A stretch of DNA of 64,000 nucleotides from Methylocystis sp. Sn-Cys (GTDB taxonomy: Bacteria > Pseudomonadota > Alphaproteobacteria > Rhizobiales > Beijerinckiaceae). Position 1 is the stretch's first letter. Each line of letters starts with the position of its first letter. Positions 37,188 through 45,864 of the stretch are shown here, piece after piece. Both the position numbers and the translations under genes were made by a program. The notes below the pieces were generated by a model that searched no databases, had not been told where the DNA came from, and worked only from the letters and a program-made list of their open reading frames with translations. Location: positions 372,001-436,000 of the forward strand of contig NZ_JAERVJ010000002.1 in assembly GCF_016745395.1 (NCBI RefSeq), in the 5' to 3' direction.

Positions 37188-38534
37188 ATGGCGCGTCATT
37201 ATTTCGGAACGGACGGCATTCGCGGCCTCGCCAACGTCAAAATAACGCCCGAACTGGCGCTCAAGGTCGGACAAGCGGCCGGCCTCATTTTCCAGCGCGG
37301 CGAGGGCCGCCATCGGGTGGTCATCGGCAAGGACACAAGGCTCTCCGGCTATATGATCGAATATGCGCTGGTCGCCGGCTTCGCCTCGGTCGGCATGGAT
37401 ACGCTGCTGCTCGGCCCGATGCCGACGCCCGCCGTCGCCATGCTCACCCGCTCCATGCGCGCCGATGTCGGCGTGATGATCTCCGCCTCGCACAATTCCT
37501 TCGAGGACAATGGCATCAAGCTCTTCGGGCCGGACGGGCACAAGCTCTCCGATGAGATCGAGAGCGAGATCGAAACGCTCCTCGACAGCGATCTCGGCCG
37601 CAAGCTCGCGGCGTCCACCCAGCTCGGCCGCGCCCGCCGCATCGACGATGCGCGGGCGCGCTACATCGAATTCGCCAAACACACGCTGCCGCGCAATCTG
37701 AGCCTCGAAGGCCTGCGCGTCGTGGTCGATTGCGCCAATGGCGCGGCTTACAAGGTCGCCCCCGAAGCGCTTTGGGAGCTGGGCGCCGAAGTGATCTCGA
37801 TCGGCGTCGAGCCGGACGGCTTCAATATCAACCGCGACGTCGGCTCCACCTCCCCGCAGGCGCTGCGCGAGAAGGTGCGCGAATTGCGCGCCGACGTCGG
37901 GATTGCGCTCGACGGCGACGCCGACCGCGTGATCCTCGTCGACGAAACCGGCGCCGTGATCGACGGCGATCAGGTGATGGCCGTCGTCGCTAGAAGCTGG
38001 CGCGACCAGGGGCTGCTCGCAAAGCCCGGCATCGTCGCGACGATCATGTCCAATCTGGGCCTCGAGCGCCATCTCGGCGCCATGGGGCTGACATTGGAGC
38101 GCACCGCCGTCGGCGACCGCTATGTGATCGAACGCATGCGCAAGGAGGGCTACAATGTCGGCGGCGAACAGTCGGGGCATGTGATCCTCTCCGATTATTC
38201 GACGACCGGCGACGGACTTGTGACCGCCATGCAGGTGCTCGCCGAGGTCAAGCGCAAGAACCGGCGCGTGAGCGAAATCTGCCATTGTTTCGAGCCCTTG
38301 CCGCAGGTGCTCAAGAATGTCCGCGCGCAGAAGGTGATGCTCGAGAAGAAGTCGGTCGTCGTCGCGATCGACTCGGCGCGCGCGCGGCTCGGCAACGCCG
38401 GACGCCTCATCGTGCGGCCCTCCGGCACGGAGCCGGTCATCCGCGTCATGGCCGAGGGCGACGATCGCGATCTCGTCGAGACGCTCGTCGCGCAGGTTTG
38501 CGACGCGCTGAAGGAGCCGGCGGAAGCGGCCTGA
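37188..38534 (+). CDS. glmM: Phosphoglucosamine mutase
   Basis: Interconverts glucosamine 6-phosphate and 1-phosphate on the way to UDP-GlcNAc for peptidoglycan and lipopolysaccharide, 448 residues. The phosphorylated serine is S101 in [13 protein letters not shown]. The Mg site is DGDADR at about 242-247. GGEQSGH is the sugar-binding loop, [12 protein letters not shown] the phosphate-binding C-terminal loop. A GGAA lies before the start. In many Alphaproteobacteria glmM directly follows ftsH; here PilZ and arsC genes on the other strand intervene. Confidence 0.97.
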   Translation: MARHYFGTDGIRGLANVKITPELALKVGQAAGLIFQRGEGRHRVVIGKDTRLSGYMIEYALVAGFASVGMDTLLLGPMPTPAVAMLTRSMRADVGVMISASHNSFEDNGIKLFGPDGHKLSDEIESEIETLLDSDLGRKLAASTQLGRARRIDDARARYIEFAKHTLPRNLSLEGLRVVVDCANGAAYKVAPEALWELGAEVISIGVEPDGFNINRDVGSTSPQALREKVRELRADVGIALDGDADRVILVDETGAVIDGDQVMAVVARSWRDQGLLAKPGIVATIMSNLGLERHLGAMGLTLERTAVGDRYVIERMRKEGYNVGGEQSGHVILSDYSTTGDGLVTAMQVLAEVKRKNRRVSEICHCFEPLPQVLKNVRAQKVMLEKKSVVVAIDSARARLGNAGRLIVRPSGTEPVIRVMAEGDDRDLVETLVAQVCDALKEPAEAA

Positions 38535-38545
38535 GAGAAAAAGCG

Positions 38546-38577
38546 GGCGCGGGGCGTGGGAGACGCCCCGCGCCGCC
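38546..38577 (+). terminator. Terminator hairpin after glmM
   Basis: A 12-bp stem GGCGCGGGGCGT / ACGCCCCGCGCC around GGGAG begins 12 bases after the glmM stop, followed by GCCTTTC. Strong stem, weak T-run. Confidence 0.7.
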
Positions 38578-38739
38578 TTTCAAAAGCCGTTATGCTTTAC
38601 AGAATTAGCCAAACTGCCGGTATTTTGGGTTAAGTGGTAAGGTTAACTCGCCTTTAAGCGGTTTCGGTCATGTTTACGCCCGATGGCTACGCGCCACGGG
38701 TCCGCTTCGCGGCCCTCTTTACGTAAAGGGGAAGTAATC

Positions 38740-39612
38740 ATGGGCCGTATATTCGCCCTCCTTTTTGCGGCCACAGTTCTCGCCGGCGCGACCGCTGGCG
38801 CAAACGCCGCCGATCTGCTGCCGCCGCCACCGCCGATCGAACCGCCGCCGCCCGTCGATCTCGGAGGCTGGTACCTGCGCGGCGATGTGGGCGTCGGCGC
38901 GACACAGATTTCCGATTGGAACTATTCGCTACGCCCGGGCATCGACGGCGCCGGAAATGTGGTGATCCCCGCCGGTCCGGTCTGGAACACTCACCGAAGC
39001 ATCGGGGACACGGCCTTCGCGGGCGCAGGCGTCGGCTACCAGTTCAACAGTTGGGTTCGCTTCGATCTGACCGGCGAATACCGCATTCAATCGGCCTATC
39101 GCGCCACGAATTTCTTCGCCTTCCCGGGCTGCGGCTCGGCGTGTAGCGGCTTCGACAATTACAACGCCAATCTGGGCACCGCCCTGTTCCTGGCGAACGC
39201 CTATGTCGATCTGGGCACCTGGTATGGGCTGACGCCTTTCATCGGCGGCGGCGTCGGCGCGGCCTTCCACAATTTCTCCGGCCTCACGGATGTCGGCTTC
39301 GGCGTCGCCAATGGCGGCTATGGCGTCGCCGCCGATACGAATGCGACGAATTTCGCCTGGCAGGTGACAGGCGGCCTCGCCTTCGCGGTGACGCCGAACC
39401 TGCGGCTGGAAGTGGCGTATCGCTACCTCGACATGGGCAAGATCACGAGCGGTCCGATCTCCTGCAACGCCCTGCCCTGCTTCGGCGAGCGCCACTCCTT
39501 CAACGTCGCCTCCAACGACGTGCGGGTCGGCTTCCGCTACATCATTCCCTCGCTCACGCCAGTGCCGATGATGGCGCCGCCGCCGATGCCCCCGCTGGTG
39601 CGGAAATACTGA
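38740..39612 (+). CDS. Outer-membrane beta-barrel protein (Omp25/31-like)
   Basis: A 290-residue outer-membrane protein with a signal peptide ending at ANAA near residue 23. A Pro-rich segment (LLPPPPPIEPPPPVDLGGWY) follows, then alternating strands of an eight-stranded OmpA-like barrel: YLRGDVGVGATQISDW, FAGAGVGYQFNSWVRFDLTG, LTPFIGGGVGAAFHNFSG, RLEVAYRYLDMG. The barrel ends with RVGFRYIIPS and a second Pro/Met-rich tail before VRKY. The start at 38740 follows GGGGAAG at good distance. Paired cysteines in CGSAC may form a loop disulfide. Function probably structural or adhesive. Confidence 0.9.
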   Translation: MGRIFALLFAATVLAGATAGANAADLLPPPPPIEPPPPVDLGGWYLRGDVGVGATQISDWNYSLRPGIDGAGNVVIPAGPVWNTHRSIGDTAFAGAGVGYQFNSWVRFDLTGEYRIQSAYRATNFFAFPGCGSACSGFDNYNANLGTALFLANAYVDLGTWYGLTPFIGGGVGAAFHNFSGLTDVGFGVANGGYGVAADTNATNFAWQVTGGLAFAVTPNLRLEVAYRYLDMGKITSGPISCNALPCFGERHSFNVASNDVRVGFRYIIPSLTPVPMMAPPPMPPLVRKY

Positions 39613-39622
39613 TCCTCCTCAA

Positions 39623-39652
39623 ACGGCGCGGGCGCTCCCCGCGCCGTTTTTT
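39623..39652 (+). terminator. Rho-independent terminator after the omp gene
   Basis: ACGGCGCGGG and its complement CCCGCGCCGT enclose CGCT-like loop bases and are followed by six T. Clear intrinsic terminator ten bases after the stop. Confidence 0.88.
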
Positions 39653-39669
39653 GTTGTGCGCGCCAATTT

Positions 39670-39692
39670 GGACCGCGCGCCTTCAGGCGCGC
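39670..39692 (+). repeat. REP-like family C, copy C4, upstream of the RAYT gene
   Basis: GGACCGCGCGCCTTCAGGCG then CGC, 17 bp before the ATG of the RAYT gene. With C5 at its 3' end it frames the gene in opposite orientation. Confidence 0.92.
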
Positions 39693-39709
39693 TGCAAAAA
39701 GCTATTGTC

Positions 39710-40239
39710 ATGACCGACGATCACAAAGGCTGGCATTCGCGCGGCTATCTTCCGCATTTCGACTGTCCCGAAAGCATCCAGCCCTCCCAAAAACCGTGGT
39801 CGACGCCCTCCCCGCCAGCGTGGATCGCAGGCGTGAAATCGACGCCGCGCTCGACCGCTGCGATGGCCCCCGGCCATTGGCCGACCCGCAAGCGGCGAAA
39901 ACCGTCCAAAACGCGATCCTCCATTTTGATGGAGACCGCTACCGCCTGCTCGCTTGGTGCGTCATGCCCAATCATGTCCATGTCGTCGTGGAAGCCTTTG
40001 CAGGCTTCCCGCTCGGCGGACTGGTTCGTAGCTGGAAGGCGTTCAGCGCTGCACAAATCAACCGCGCGCTAGCGAGGCGCGGGGCGTTTTGGGCGCCTGA
40101 CTATTTCGACCGTTATGTCAGGGATGAGACGGACTTGGCGGCGACGATCGACTACGTGGAGAATAATCCAGTCGTCGCGGGGTTGGCTTCGACTCCCGGT
40201 GATTGGCCCTGGTCTTCTGCGAGCGTGATGCGCGCCTGA
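39710..40239 (+). pseudogene. REP-associated tyrosine transposase (RAYT), broken by an internal deletion
   Basis: Relative of IS200/IS605 Y1 transposases, thought to mobilise REP elements. The first 24 codons, ending FDCPESIQ, read in one frame; from base 39781 the match continues in another frame with ALPKTVVDALPASVDRRREI. Intact relatives have about eight residues (like FVTFRLAD) at the join, so about 25 bases appear lost. Downstream motifs are intact: the HUH motif in MPNHVHVVVEAF, WKAFSAAQINRAL, and FDRYVRDETDLAATIDYVEN with the expected catalytic tyrosine. The stop codon lies inside REP copy C5. A shorter product from the GTG at 39796 would lack the first strand of the fold. Confidence 0.88.
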
Positions 40240-40286
40240 AGGCGCGCGGTCCGGGCGCCCATTGGACCGCGCGCCTTCAGGCGCGC
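40230..40286. repeat. REP-like family C, copies C5 and C6
   Basis: C5 (40230-40252, inverted) overlaps the RAYT stop codon; C6 (40264-40286, direct) follows after 11 bases. C4, C5 and C6 make the gene plus REP arrangement known as a REPtron. C6 ends 24 bp before xseA. Confidence 0.92.
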
Positions 40287-40310
40287 TGCCGACCCGGCTA
40301 TACTCCCGAT

Positions 40311-41855
40311 ATGCTCAATCCAGACATCCCCGCCCCGGCATCCGACGCCGGCCTGACAAACGCCCCGGAAATCAGCGTCACGGAACTCGCCAATGCGCTC
40401 AAACGCACGGTCGAGGACCGTTTCGGGCGGGTGCGGGTGCGCGGCGAAATCTCGAATTATCGCGGGCCGCACGCCTCCGGCCACGCCTATTTCTGCCTGA
40501 AGGACCAGGGCGCGCGGCTCGACGCCGTGATCTGGAAGGGGACCTTCATGCGCCTGCGCACCCGGCCGCAGGAAGGCCTCGAAGTCGTCGCGACGGGACG
40601 CATCACCACCTTCCCCGGCAAATCCTCCTATCAGATCGTCATCGAATCGCTGGAGCCGGCGGGCGTCGGGGCGCTGATGGCGCTGCTCGACGAGAGGCGC
40701 AAGAAGCTCGCGGCCGAGGGGCTGTTCGACGAAGCGCGCAAGCGCCCCCTGCCCTTTCTGCCCAAGGTCATCGGCGTCGTGACTTCGCCGACCGGCGCGG
40801 TCATTCGCGACATTCTGCACCGGCTGAACGACCGCTTTCCGCGCCATGTGCTGGTCTGGCCGGTGCGGGTGCAAGGCGAGACCTCGGCGGCCGAGGTGGC
40901 GGCGGCGATCGACGGCTTCAACGCCCTGCCGGTCGACGGCCCGGTTCCGCGCCCGGACGTTCTCATTGTCGCGCGCGGCGGCGGCTCGCTCGAGGATTTG
41001 TGGAGCTTCAACGAGGAGATCGTCGTGCGCGCGGCCGCCGCCAGCGCCATTCCCCTGATCTCCGCCATTGGCCATGAGACCGACACCACGCTGATCGACT
41101 TCGTCGCCGATCTGCGCGCGCCGACGCCCACCGGCGCGGCCGAGAAAGCCGTGCCGGTGCGCGCCGAGCTGGCCGAGCATCTCGCGGCGCGGGCGCGGCG
41201 CCTTGCGATGGCGAAGACGCGGGCCGTCGAGCAGCGCCGCCTGCAGCTTGCGACCTTCGCGCGCCTGCTGCCGGCGCCCGAGCAGTTGCTGCAGACGCCG
41301 CGCCAGCGGCTCGACCGCGCCTCGGAACGCCTGCGCGCGACGCTGCGGGCGCGCCAGGACGGCCAGCGTCTCCAGCTCGCACGGCTCGCGCATGTGCTGT
41401 CCAGACACTCGCCACAGGCGGAGCTTGCGGGCCAGAAAGAGAAACTCAGGGGCCTCGGCGCGCGGCTAAAAGCCGGGCTCGACGCGCGCGTGGCGCTGGC
41501 GCATCACGAGAACAAGGGGGCAAGGCGGCGCATGGAAAGCGCCGCCGCAAGGCTCCCGCAGGCGATCGCAGCGCTGATCGCGCGCAAGAATGAGCGCCTG
41601 GAGCGGCTTGCGCGCCTGCAGGATTCCCTCAGCCACAAAGCCGTGCTGGCCCGAGGCTTTGCGCTGGTGCGCGACGAGAGCGACGCGCTTGTCCGCAGCG
41701 TCGCGCAGGCCCCGGCCGGCGCCGCGCTGACCATCGAATTCGCCGACGGCCGCATCGCCGCGCGGGCCGGAGAAGCCGACGCGCCGACGATAACGCCCGC
41801 CTCCCGGAAGAAACCGCGCAAGACGCCGGGCGGCGATCAGGGCTCGCTCTTCTGA
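40311..41855 (+). CDS. xseA: Exodeoxyribonuclease VII large subunit
   Basis: Single-strand DNA exonuclease that works with XseB, 514 residues. The N-terminal OB fold includes VRVRGEISNYRGPHASGHAYF. The catalytic region has VIGVVTSPTGAVIRDILHRL, VLIVARGGGSLEDLWSFNEE and ISAIGHETDTTLIDFVADLRAPTPTGAAE (split over 41070-41150). A long coiled coil follows and the family end HKAVLARGFALVRDE is present. The start at 40311 avoids translating REP copies C5 and C6. xseB is not in the window. Confidence 0.96.
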   Translation: MLNPDIPAPASDAGLTNAPEISVTELANALKRTVEDRFGRVRVRGEISNYRGPHASGHAYFCLKDQGARLDAVIWKGTFMRLRTRPQEGLEVVATGRITTFPGKSSYQIVIESLEPAGVGALMALLDERRKKLAAEGLFDEARKRPLPFLPKVIGVVTSPTGAVIRDILHRLNDRFPRHVLVWPVRVQGETSAAEVAAAIDGFNALPVDGPVPRPDVLIVARGGGSLEDLWSFNEEIVVRAAAASAIPLISAIGHETDTTLIDFVADLRAPTPTGAAEKAVPVRAELAEHLAARARRLAMAKTRAVEQRRLQLATFARLLPAPEQLLQTPRQRLDRASERLRATLRARQDGQRLQLARLAHVLSRHSPQAELAGQKEKLRGLGARLKAGLDARVALAHHENKGARRRMESAAARLPQAIAALIARKNERLERLARLQDSLSHKAVLARGFALVRDESDALVRSVAQAPAGAALTIEFADGRIAARAGEADAPTITPASRKKPRKTPGGDQGSLF

Positions 41856-41862
41856 GCTGAGC

Positions 41863-42058
41863 CCGTCATTGCGAGCGAAGCGAAGCAATCCAGGGCGGCG
41901 ATGCGGCCCTGGATTGCTTCGTCGGCTCCGCCTCCTCGCAATGACGGCGGTGGTTTCCTGCGTGTCCAAACGGCGCGAGCGTCGGGAATGGCGCCGAACC
42001 AATCGAGCGCATCTCGCGTCATTCCCGACGCTCGCGAAGCGAGCGGTCGGGAATGACA
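41863..42058. repeat. Composite repeat: family A copy A4 and family D copy D4
   Basis: Family A palindrome at 41863-41947, beginning seven bases after the xseA stop, then a family D unit to 42058 with GCGAGCGTCGGGAATGGCGC and TCATTCCCGACGCTCGCGAA stems facing each other. It may also act as the xseA terminator. Confidence 0.8.
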
Positions 42059-42076
42059 GACGCCCGAGTGTTCAAG

Positions 42077-42526
42077 CTATTCGAAGCGCATCTGGAAGGC
42101 GACGATCTCGCGCTGCATGGCCGACCGCGGCAAATAGCAGAAGACATTGGTGGAAACCTTAGCCTCCTGGCAATGCTCGTGGACGTCGGTCCAGTCGTAG
42201 CCGAGAGTATCCATGCAGGCTCTGATCTTTTGGTGGATCAACCGGGGATTATCGCGCCGTTCCAGTGGATTATCGCGCTCGACCTGGAACTCGCAGTCCG
42301 TGACGTCGATCTTCTGACCTTCGAAATAGCGCCCGCTGATGTCGCTGGTGACGAACATCGCTTCCGTGGCGAGAATAAAGACGAGGCCGAAAACAAGAGC
42401 GAGCCTTTCCTGTGTCTTGGACTTCAGGAAATGGACATCGAAGAGCGAGAAAACGCCGATGACGAGCAGGCCGCCGCCCAGGATCAGGGTGAGCGGCGTG
42501 AAGAACGGCGCTATTCCCTCATTCAT
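42077..42526 (-). CDS. Small membrane protein of unknown function
   Basis: A 149-residue protein with two hydrophobic segments near the N-terminus (about 9-27, LTLILGGGLLVIGVFSLFDV, and 39-56, ALVFGLVFILATEAMFV). A soluble C-terminal part has several cysteines (VTDCEFQ, IRACMDTLG, HEHCQEA, VFCYLPRSA). The start at 42526 is supported by GGAGGAC five bases ahead. The cysteines could form disulfides if the domain is periplasmic. No family recognised. Confidence 0.7.
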   Translation of the reverse strand: MNEGIAPFFTPLTLILGGGLLVIGVFSLFDVHFLKSKTQERLALVFGLVFILATEAMFVTSDISGRYFEGQKIDVTDCEFQVERDNPLERRDNPRLIHQKIRACMDTLGYDWTDVHEHCQEAKVSTNVFCYLPRSAMQREIVAFQMRFE

Positions 42527-42855
42527 CTTGTCCTCCCGACTCGCCGCCGATGGATAATGATAGTCAGACCGGGGCCGCCGGCAAGAACGATGGCGGGTTC
42601 TAGGCAGGGACACTGGGGCTTTTTGACAAAAGTCACCGTGACTTTGTCGCGCGCCGAGGGCCGGGCGATGGCCGCGGCGAGCCCGAGCGCGGCCGTTCAT
42701 ATTTCGTTAACCATTTAACTTTTTAGTAAGGATGAGGCGAATTCGATCGAATGCCACGGGATTTCCACACCTTCGATTAAGGTTGCCGGAACCTTCGCTT
42801 AACCATGCGGGACTAGCACTATCCGCAGTTGGTTTACCGTAACAGGAGTTCCTCG
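42527..42855. other. Intergenic region upstream of pal
   Basis: 329 bp between the divergent membrane-protein gene and pal. It includes an AT-richer block near 42705-42735 (TTCGTTAACCATTTAACTTT), a plausible promoter area for pal. No repeat copy is found here. Confidence 0.5.
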
Positions 42856-43386
42856 ATGATCCTTTCTGCTGGCGCCCGCTGCGCCAAATTCGCTGTCGCC
42901 ATGACGGCGGCCCTGGCCATGGCGGCCTGCGCGAAAAATGCGGCGGACGAGGCCGGCGCCGACCTCGCGGGGGGCGCGGGCGGCCGCGGCGGGATTGCCC
43001 GCAACGGCGTCGCGACCCCGGGCAGCGCGCAGGACTTTGCGACCAACGTCGGCGATCGCGTTTTCTTCGAGACGGACTCGACCGATCTGACGGCAACCGC
43101 CCAATCCACGCTCGACCGTCAGGCGGAGTGGCTCAATCGCTACGGCCGCTACAGCTTCGCCGTCGAAGGCCACGCCGACGAACGCGGCACGCGCGAATAT
43201 AATTTCGCGCTGGGCGCCCGCCGCGCCGAGGTCGCCAAAAACTATCTGATCTCGCGCGGCGTCTCCGCTTCGCGCATCCGCACGGTGAGCTACGGCAAGG
43301 AGCGACCGGTCGCGGTGTGCGACGATATTTCCTGCTGGTCGCAGAACCGCCGGGCCGTCACTTTGCTCGCAGGCGGAAATTCCTGA
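42856..43386 (+). CDS. pal: Peptidoglycan-associated lipoprotein Pal
   Basis: Outer-membrane lipoprotein that binds diaminopimelate in peptidoglycan and TolB, constricting the outer membrane at division, 176 residues. The lipobox is MAAC with C25 as the lipid-bearing residue. A Gly-rich linker leads to the OmpA-like domain: RVFFETDSTDLTATAQSTL, FAVEGHADERGTREYNFALG and ARRAEVAKNYLISRGV, the last with the conserved Arg of the peptidoglycan site. The start at 42856 follows an AGGAG. Its usual neighbours tolB and cpoB are not adjacent. Confidence 0.95.
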   Translation: MILSAGARCAKFAVAMTAALAMAACAKNAADEAGADLAGGAGGRGGIARNGVATPGSAQDFATNVGDRVFFETDSTDLTATAQSTLDRQAEWLNRYGRYSFAVEGHADERGTREYNFALGARRAEVAKNYLISRGVSASRIRTVSYGKERPVAVCDDISCWSQNRRAVTLLAGGNS

Positions 43387-43458
43387 TCATAAGATCAAAA
43401 CGCGCTTGCGTCGGCGGCGCTGTTGCGGCATGAGAGGCGCGCGCCGACTGGCGCACGC

Positions 43459-43534
43459 AGGAGTGTAGCTCAACTGGTAGAGCACCGGTCTCCAAAACCG
43501 GGGGTTGGGGGTTCGAGCCCCTCCACTCCTGCCA
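43459..43534 (+). tRNA. tRNA-Trp (anticodon CCA)
   Basis: A 76-base cloverleaf. The acceptor stem AGGAGTG pairs with CACTCCT, followed by G and an encoded CCA. The anticodon arm CCGGT-CTCCAAA-ACCGG gives anticodon CCA, and the T arm has GGTTCGAGCC. In many Alphaproteobacteria secE and nusG follow this tRNA; they do not follow here. Confidence 0.97.
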
Positions 43535-43790
43535 TTAAATCAAATATGCGCGCGGCGGCCCAACAGTAGCGGCGCCCAATGCGTCCTCGGGGTAATGCCC
43601 CGCCCTCGCCTCCCCATCCAGACCGACACTGCGCCCGGCCCTCGCATGGGGCTGGCAATCTCTCTGCCTCAACTTACATCCGGCTGCGCCCGGCCAGGCG
43701 GCGCGTGTTGGCGAAGCAGGGCGCATGCATATTGCGCCCCGCGCGCGGAGCGCCAGATTTCTTGCAGGCGGCAAGACGAAAGGCGTCCCC

Positions 43791-44060
43791 ATGGCCCAAG
43801 GCATCCACTTCACAGGCGCCTATGCGCCGATCGCATTGCCGGGCCTCGTTCCGGGGGGATGGTATCTCGGCTTCGCCTGCAAGCGCTGCCGGCAGCATTT
43901 CGCCGTACTCAATGACCCGTCCGATGGGGCGCCGCTCGAACTATCGGGCTCGGCGTCCTTCACGACGGCCTGCCCGAACTGCGACGTGCAAAGCGAATAT
44001 TCGACGGCCGATCTCGTCCAGTTTCAGGCTGCCCAGGGCGGCCCATCCTCCACGGCTTGA
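43791..44060 (+). CDS. Small zinc-ribbon-like protein, unknown
   Basis: An 89-residue protein with two CxxC pairs, ACKRCRQHF and ACPNCDVQ, spaced about 37 residues apart, likely to bind one zinc ion. Between them lie short strands (PLELSGSASFTT). The start at 43791 is the first ATG near the conserved-looking core; no strong ribosome binding site is seen. The rest is hydrophilic, and no partner domain is attached. Function unknown. Confidence 0.65.
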   Translation: MAQGIHFTGAYAPIALPGLVPGGWYLGFACKRCRQHFAVLNDPSDGAPLELSGSASFTTACPNCDVQSEYSTADLVQFQAAQGGPSSTA

Positions 44061-44098
44061 ATGGCCGCGCGTGGTCTCGTTTGGGGCTTCTTCTTCTT

Positions 44099-45016
44099 CT
44101 AATCCTTCGGATTTCGCCTATTCGCGAATGCCGATATGATCTGTTGCACGAGCGAGCGTCCGTCGACGCGCACGCCGGAGAGCCCGCTCTCCTTTCGCAC
44201 ATCTTTCACCCGCCGCCTGATGGTCGTCCCGACCATTGCGTCGTTTTTCAGCGGCGTCGTATAGCGGCACCCTTCGAAGAAATAATGCGTGACCTGGCTC
44301 CAGCGCGATCGGGCGGCGTCAACGCGCGGCGCGCCGCCGTGCAGGAGGTTCGAGGCCCAGATCAGCGCCTGTCCCTTGCGCGCGAGAAAGGTTTGCCGCT
44401 CGACGCCCAGGGCTTTTGGCAGCGCGTCATGCAGATGGACGAACTTCCGCACTGCGGCGTCGGGCGGGTCATTCGCCAGCGACACGCCGATGTGCTCATT
44501 GCCGTAGCTCGGCCAGACATGCGAGCCGGGATAATAGTAAAGCGGCCCCGCATCCGCACCCACGTCCTCGAGGGCGACCCAGACCCCGCACATGAAGCGC
44601 TCGGGGATGGCGCTGAAGTGAATATGGTCGCTATGCGCGGGCTGCTGCGTGCCGATCGGGAAATTCAGCGTTTGAAAGGGAAACGCCCTCTTTCCGTAGA
44701 GGGCGGAAAGAAGATCGAGAATGGCGTCGTTGCAGGCGATGTCGCGCACGTCCCGGTCGAACTCCCAGGCGTCCTGGATGCGCGCGCTCATCGGGCAGGC
44801 GGCGGGGTCTGACCATCCGAAACGCGCCGCCAGACGGTTTTTGATCGCCTCGGCTTTTTCGTCGAATCGAGCGTCGGGAAAGTCGATGACCGCGAAACCA
44901 TGGTCGTGCAATTGCTGCGCGATGAGCTGATAGCTTTTCGGCAGCGACGAAATGTCCCGGGCGAAAAAGGGGCTCTCGATCAACGGCACGCCCGGCAATA
45001 AGTCCTTCGTCAACAT
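44099..45016 (-). CDS. Phytanoyl-CoA dioxygenase (PhyH)-like oxygenase
   Basis: A 305-residue protein with the double-stranded beta-helix of Fe(II)/2-oxoglutarate oxygenases. The iron triad is visible as H128 and D130 (HSDHIHF) and H226 (NLLHGGAP), with R238 placed to bind 2-oxoglutarate. GPLYYYPGSHVWP is the typical PhyH strand before the jelly-roll end. Substrate unknown: the family includes lipid, natural-product and glycan hydroxylases. It is a lone gene, so context gives no clue. Confidence 0.85.
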   Translation of the reverse strand: MLTKDLLPGVPLIESPFFARDISSLPKSYQLIAQQLHDHGFAVIDFPDARFDEKAEAIKNRLAARFGWSDPAACPMSARIQDAWEFDRDVRDIACNDAILDLLSALYGKRAFPFQTLNFPIGTQQPAHSDHIHFSAIPERFMCGVWVALEDVGADAGPLYYYPGSHVWPSYGNEHIGVSLANDPPDAAVRKFVHLHDALPKALGVERQTFLARKGQALIWASNLLHGGAPRVDAARSRWSQVTHYFFEGCRYTTPLKNDAMVGTTIRRRVKDVRKESGLSGVRVDGRSLVQQIISAFANRRNPKD

Positions 45017-45183
45017 CGCTGATCTCGTCGCCGTAAATGAAACTGCGCCATCCTAGCAGGGCGGCGCCCTCCCGCCCAACCCTCCCCCGCCACCCGGGCG
45101 CGGGCTTGCTCCAGGAAGGGGCGATCCTATCTTCGGGAAGCGTTATCCCAGTGCAAGAGCTACGAAATTTTGGGAGGTTGCCG

Positions 45184-45483
45184 ATGAAGAAATTCGTATT
45201 GGCCACGACCTGCGCCCTCGGCGCCGCCGTGCTGGCGCCGCTCGCTCTCGCCCAGGCGCCGGCGCCAGCGCCAGCGGCGCCCGCCGCGCCCGATTGCCCG
45301 GCGCAGGCGTCCGCCAAGAAACTGGCTGGCGCGGCGCTCAACAGCTTCCTGAAGAAGTGCGAACGCGACGCAGCGACCGCCTCCTGCAACACGGCGGCCG
45401 CGGAGAAGAAGCTCGCCGGCGCCGCCAAGTCGAGCTTCACGAAAAAATGCGTGAAAGACGCCACCGAGAAAAAGCCGCAGTGA
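45184..45483 (+). CDS. Secreted PsiF-repeat-like protein
   Basis: A 99-residue protein with a signal peptide ending at ALAQ near residue 24 and an Ala/Pro linker. Two imperfect repeats follow, CPAQASAKKLAGAALNSFLK and CNTAAAEKKLAGAAKSSFTK, each closing with KC. This Cys-Lys pattern resembles the PsiF repeat of phosphate-starvation proteins. The cysteine pairs suggest disulfides in the periplasm. Role unknown. Confidence 0.75.
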   Translation: MKKFVLATTCALGAAVLAPLALAQAPAPAPAAPAAPDCPAQASAKKLAGAALNSFLKKCERDAATASCNTAAAEKKLAGAAKSSFTKKCVKDATEKKPQ

Positions 45484-45602
45484 CCTGAGTCGCTCGCGAA
45501 ACCAAGATTTGGAACATACGGCGGCGCAAGCCGCCGTCCTCGTTTTGGGTGCGCGCCGCCCGCCGCGGCGCTCGGAATCGGGGTTAACAAACTGCGCAAC
45601 CG

Positions 45603-45743
45603 CGTCATGCCCGCGCTTCGCGGGCATCCACGCCAGGACATTGCGACACGCGGGGAGAAGAAGACGCGGCGTTATTCCGGCTCATGCTCTCAGCTTTCCG
45701 GGTCGGCGCGGCGTGGATGGCCGGGACAAGCGCGGCCATGACG
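45603..45743. repeat. Dispersed inverted repeat family E, copy E2
   Basis: Left arm from CGTCATGCCCGCGCTTCGCG; right arm ends GCGCGGCCATGACGG. Both contain the CCACGCC / GGCGTGG inner motif found in E1 at 22734. It fills most of the 381-bp gap 45484-45864. Confidence 0.75.
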
Positions 45744-45864
45744 GCGGAGCGGAGCATCTCTGCTGGTTAACCCCAATTCGGAGCGCTGCCCCGTCTCGCC
45801 CATTTGCAGCCACCCGCCCCTTGAGCTAACTCTCGCGCTTCCCGCGGCATCGTTCCCTGAGCCT

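Noticed and set aside
39710-40239. Intact IS200-type insertion sequence
   Set aside because: The frame is broken, the gene is single, and the flanks are REP-like units rather than IS ends; RAYT remnant fits better.
43535-43790. Possible riboswitch or small RNA after tRNA-Trp
   Set aside because: GC-rich pairing is possible but no known motif was matched and symmetry is weak.
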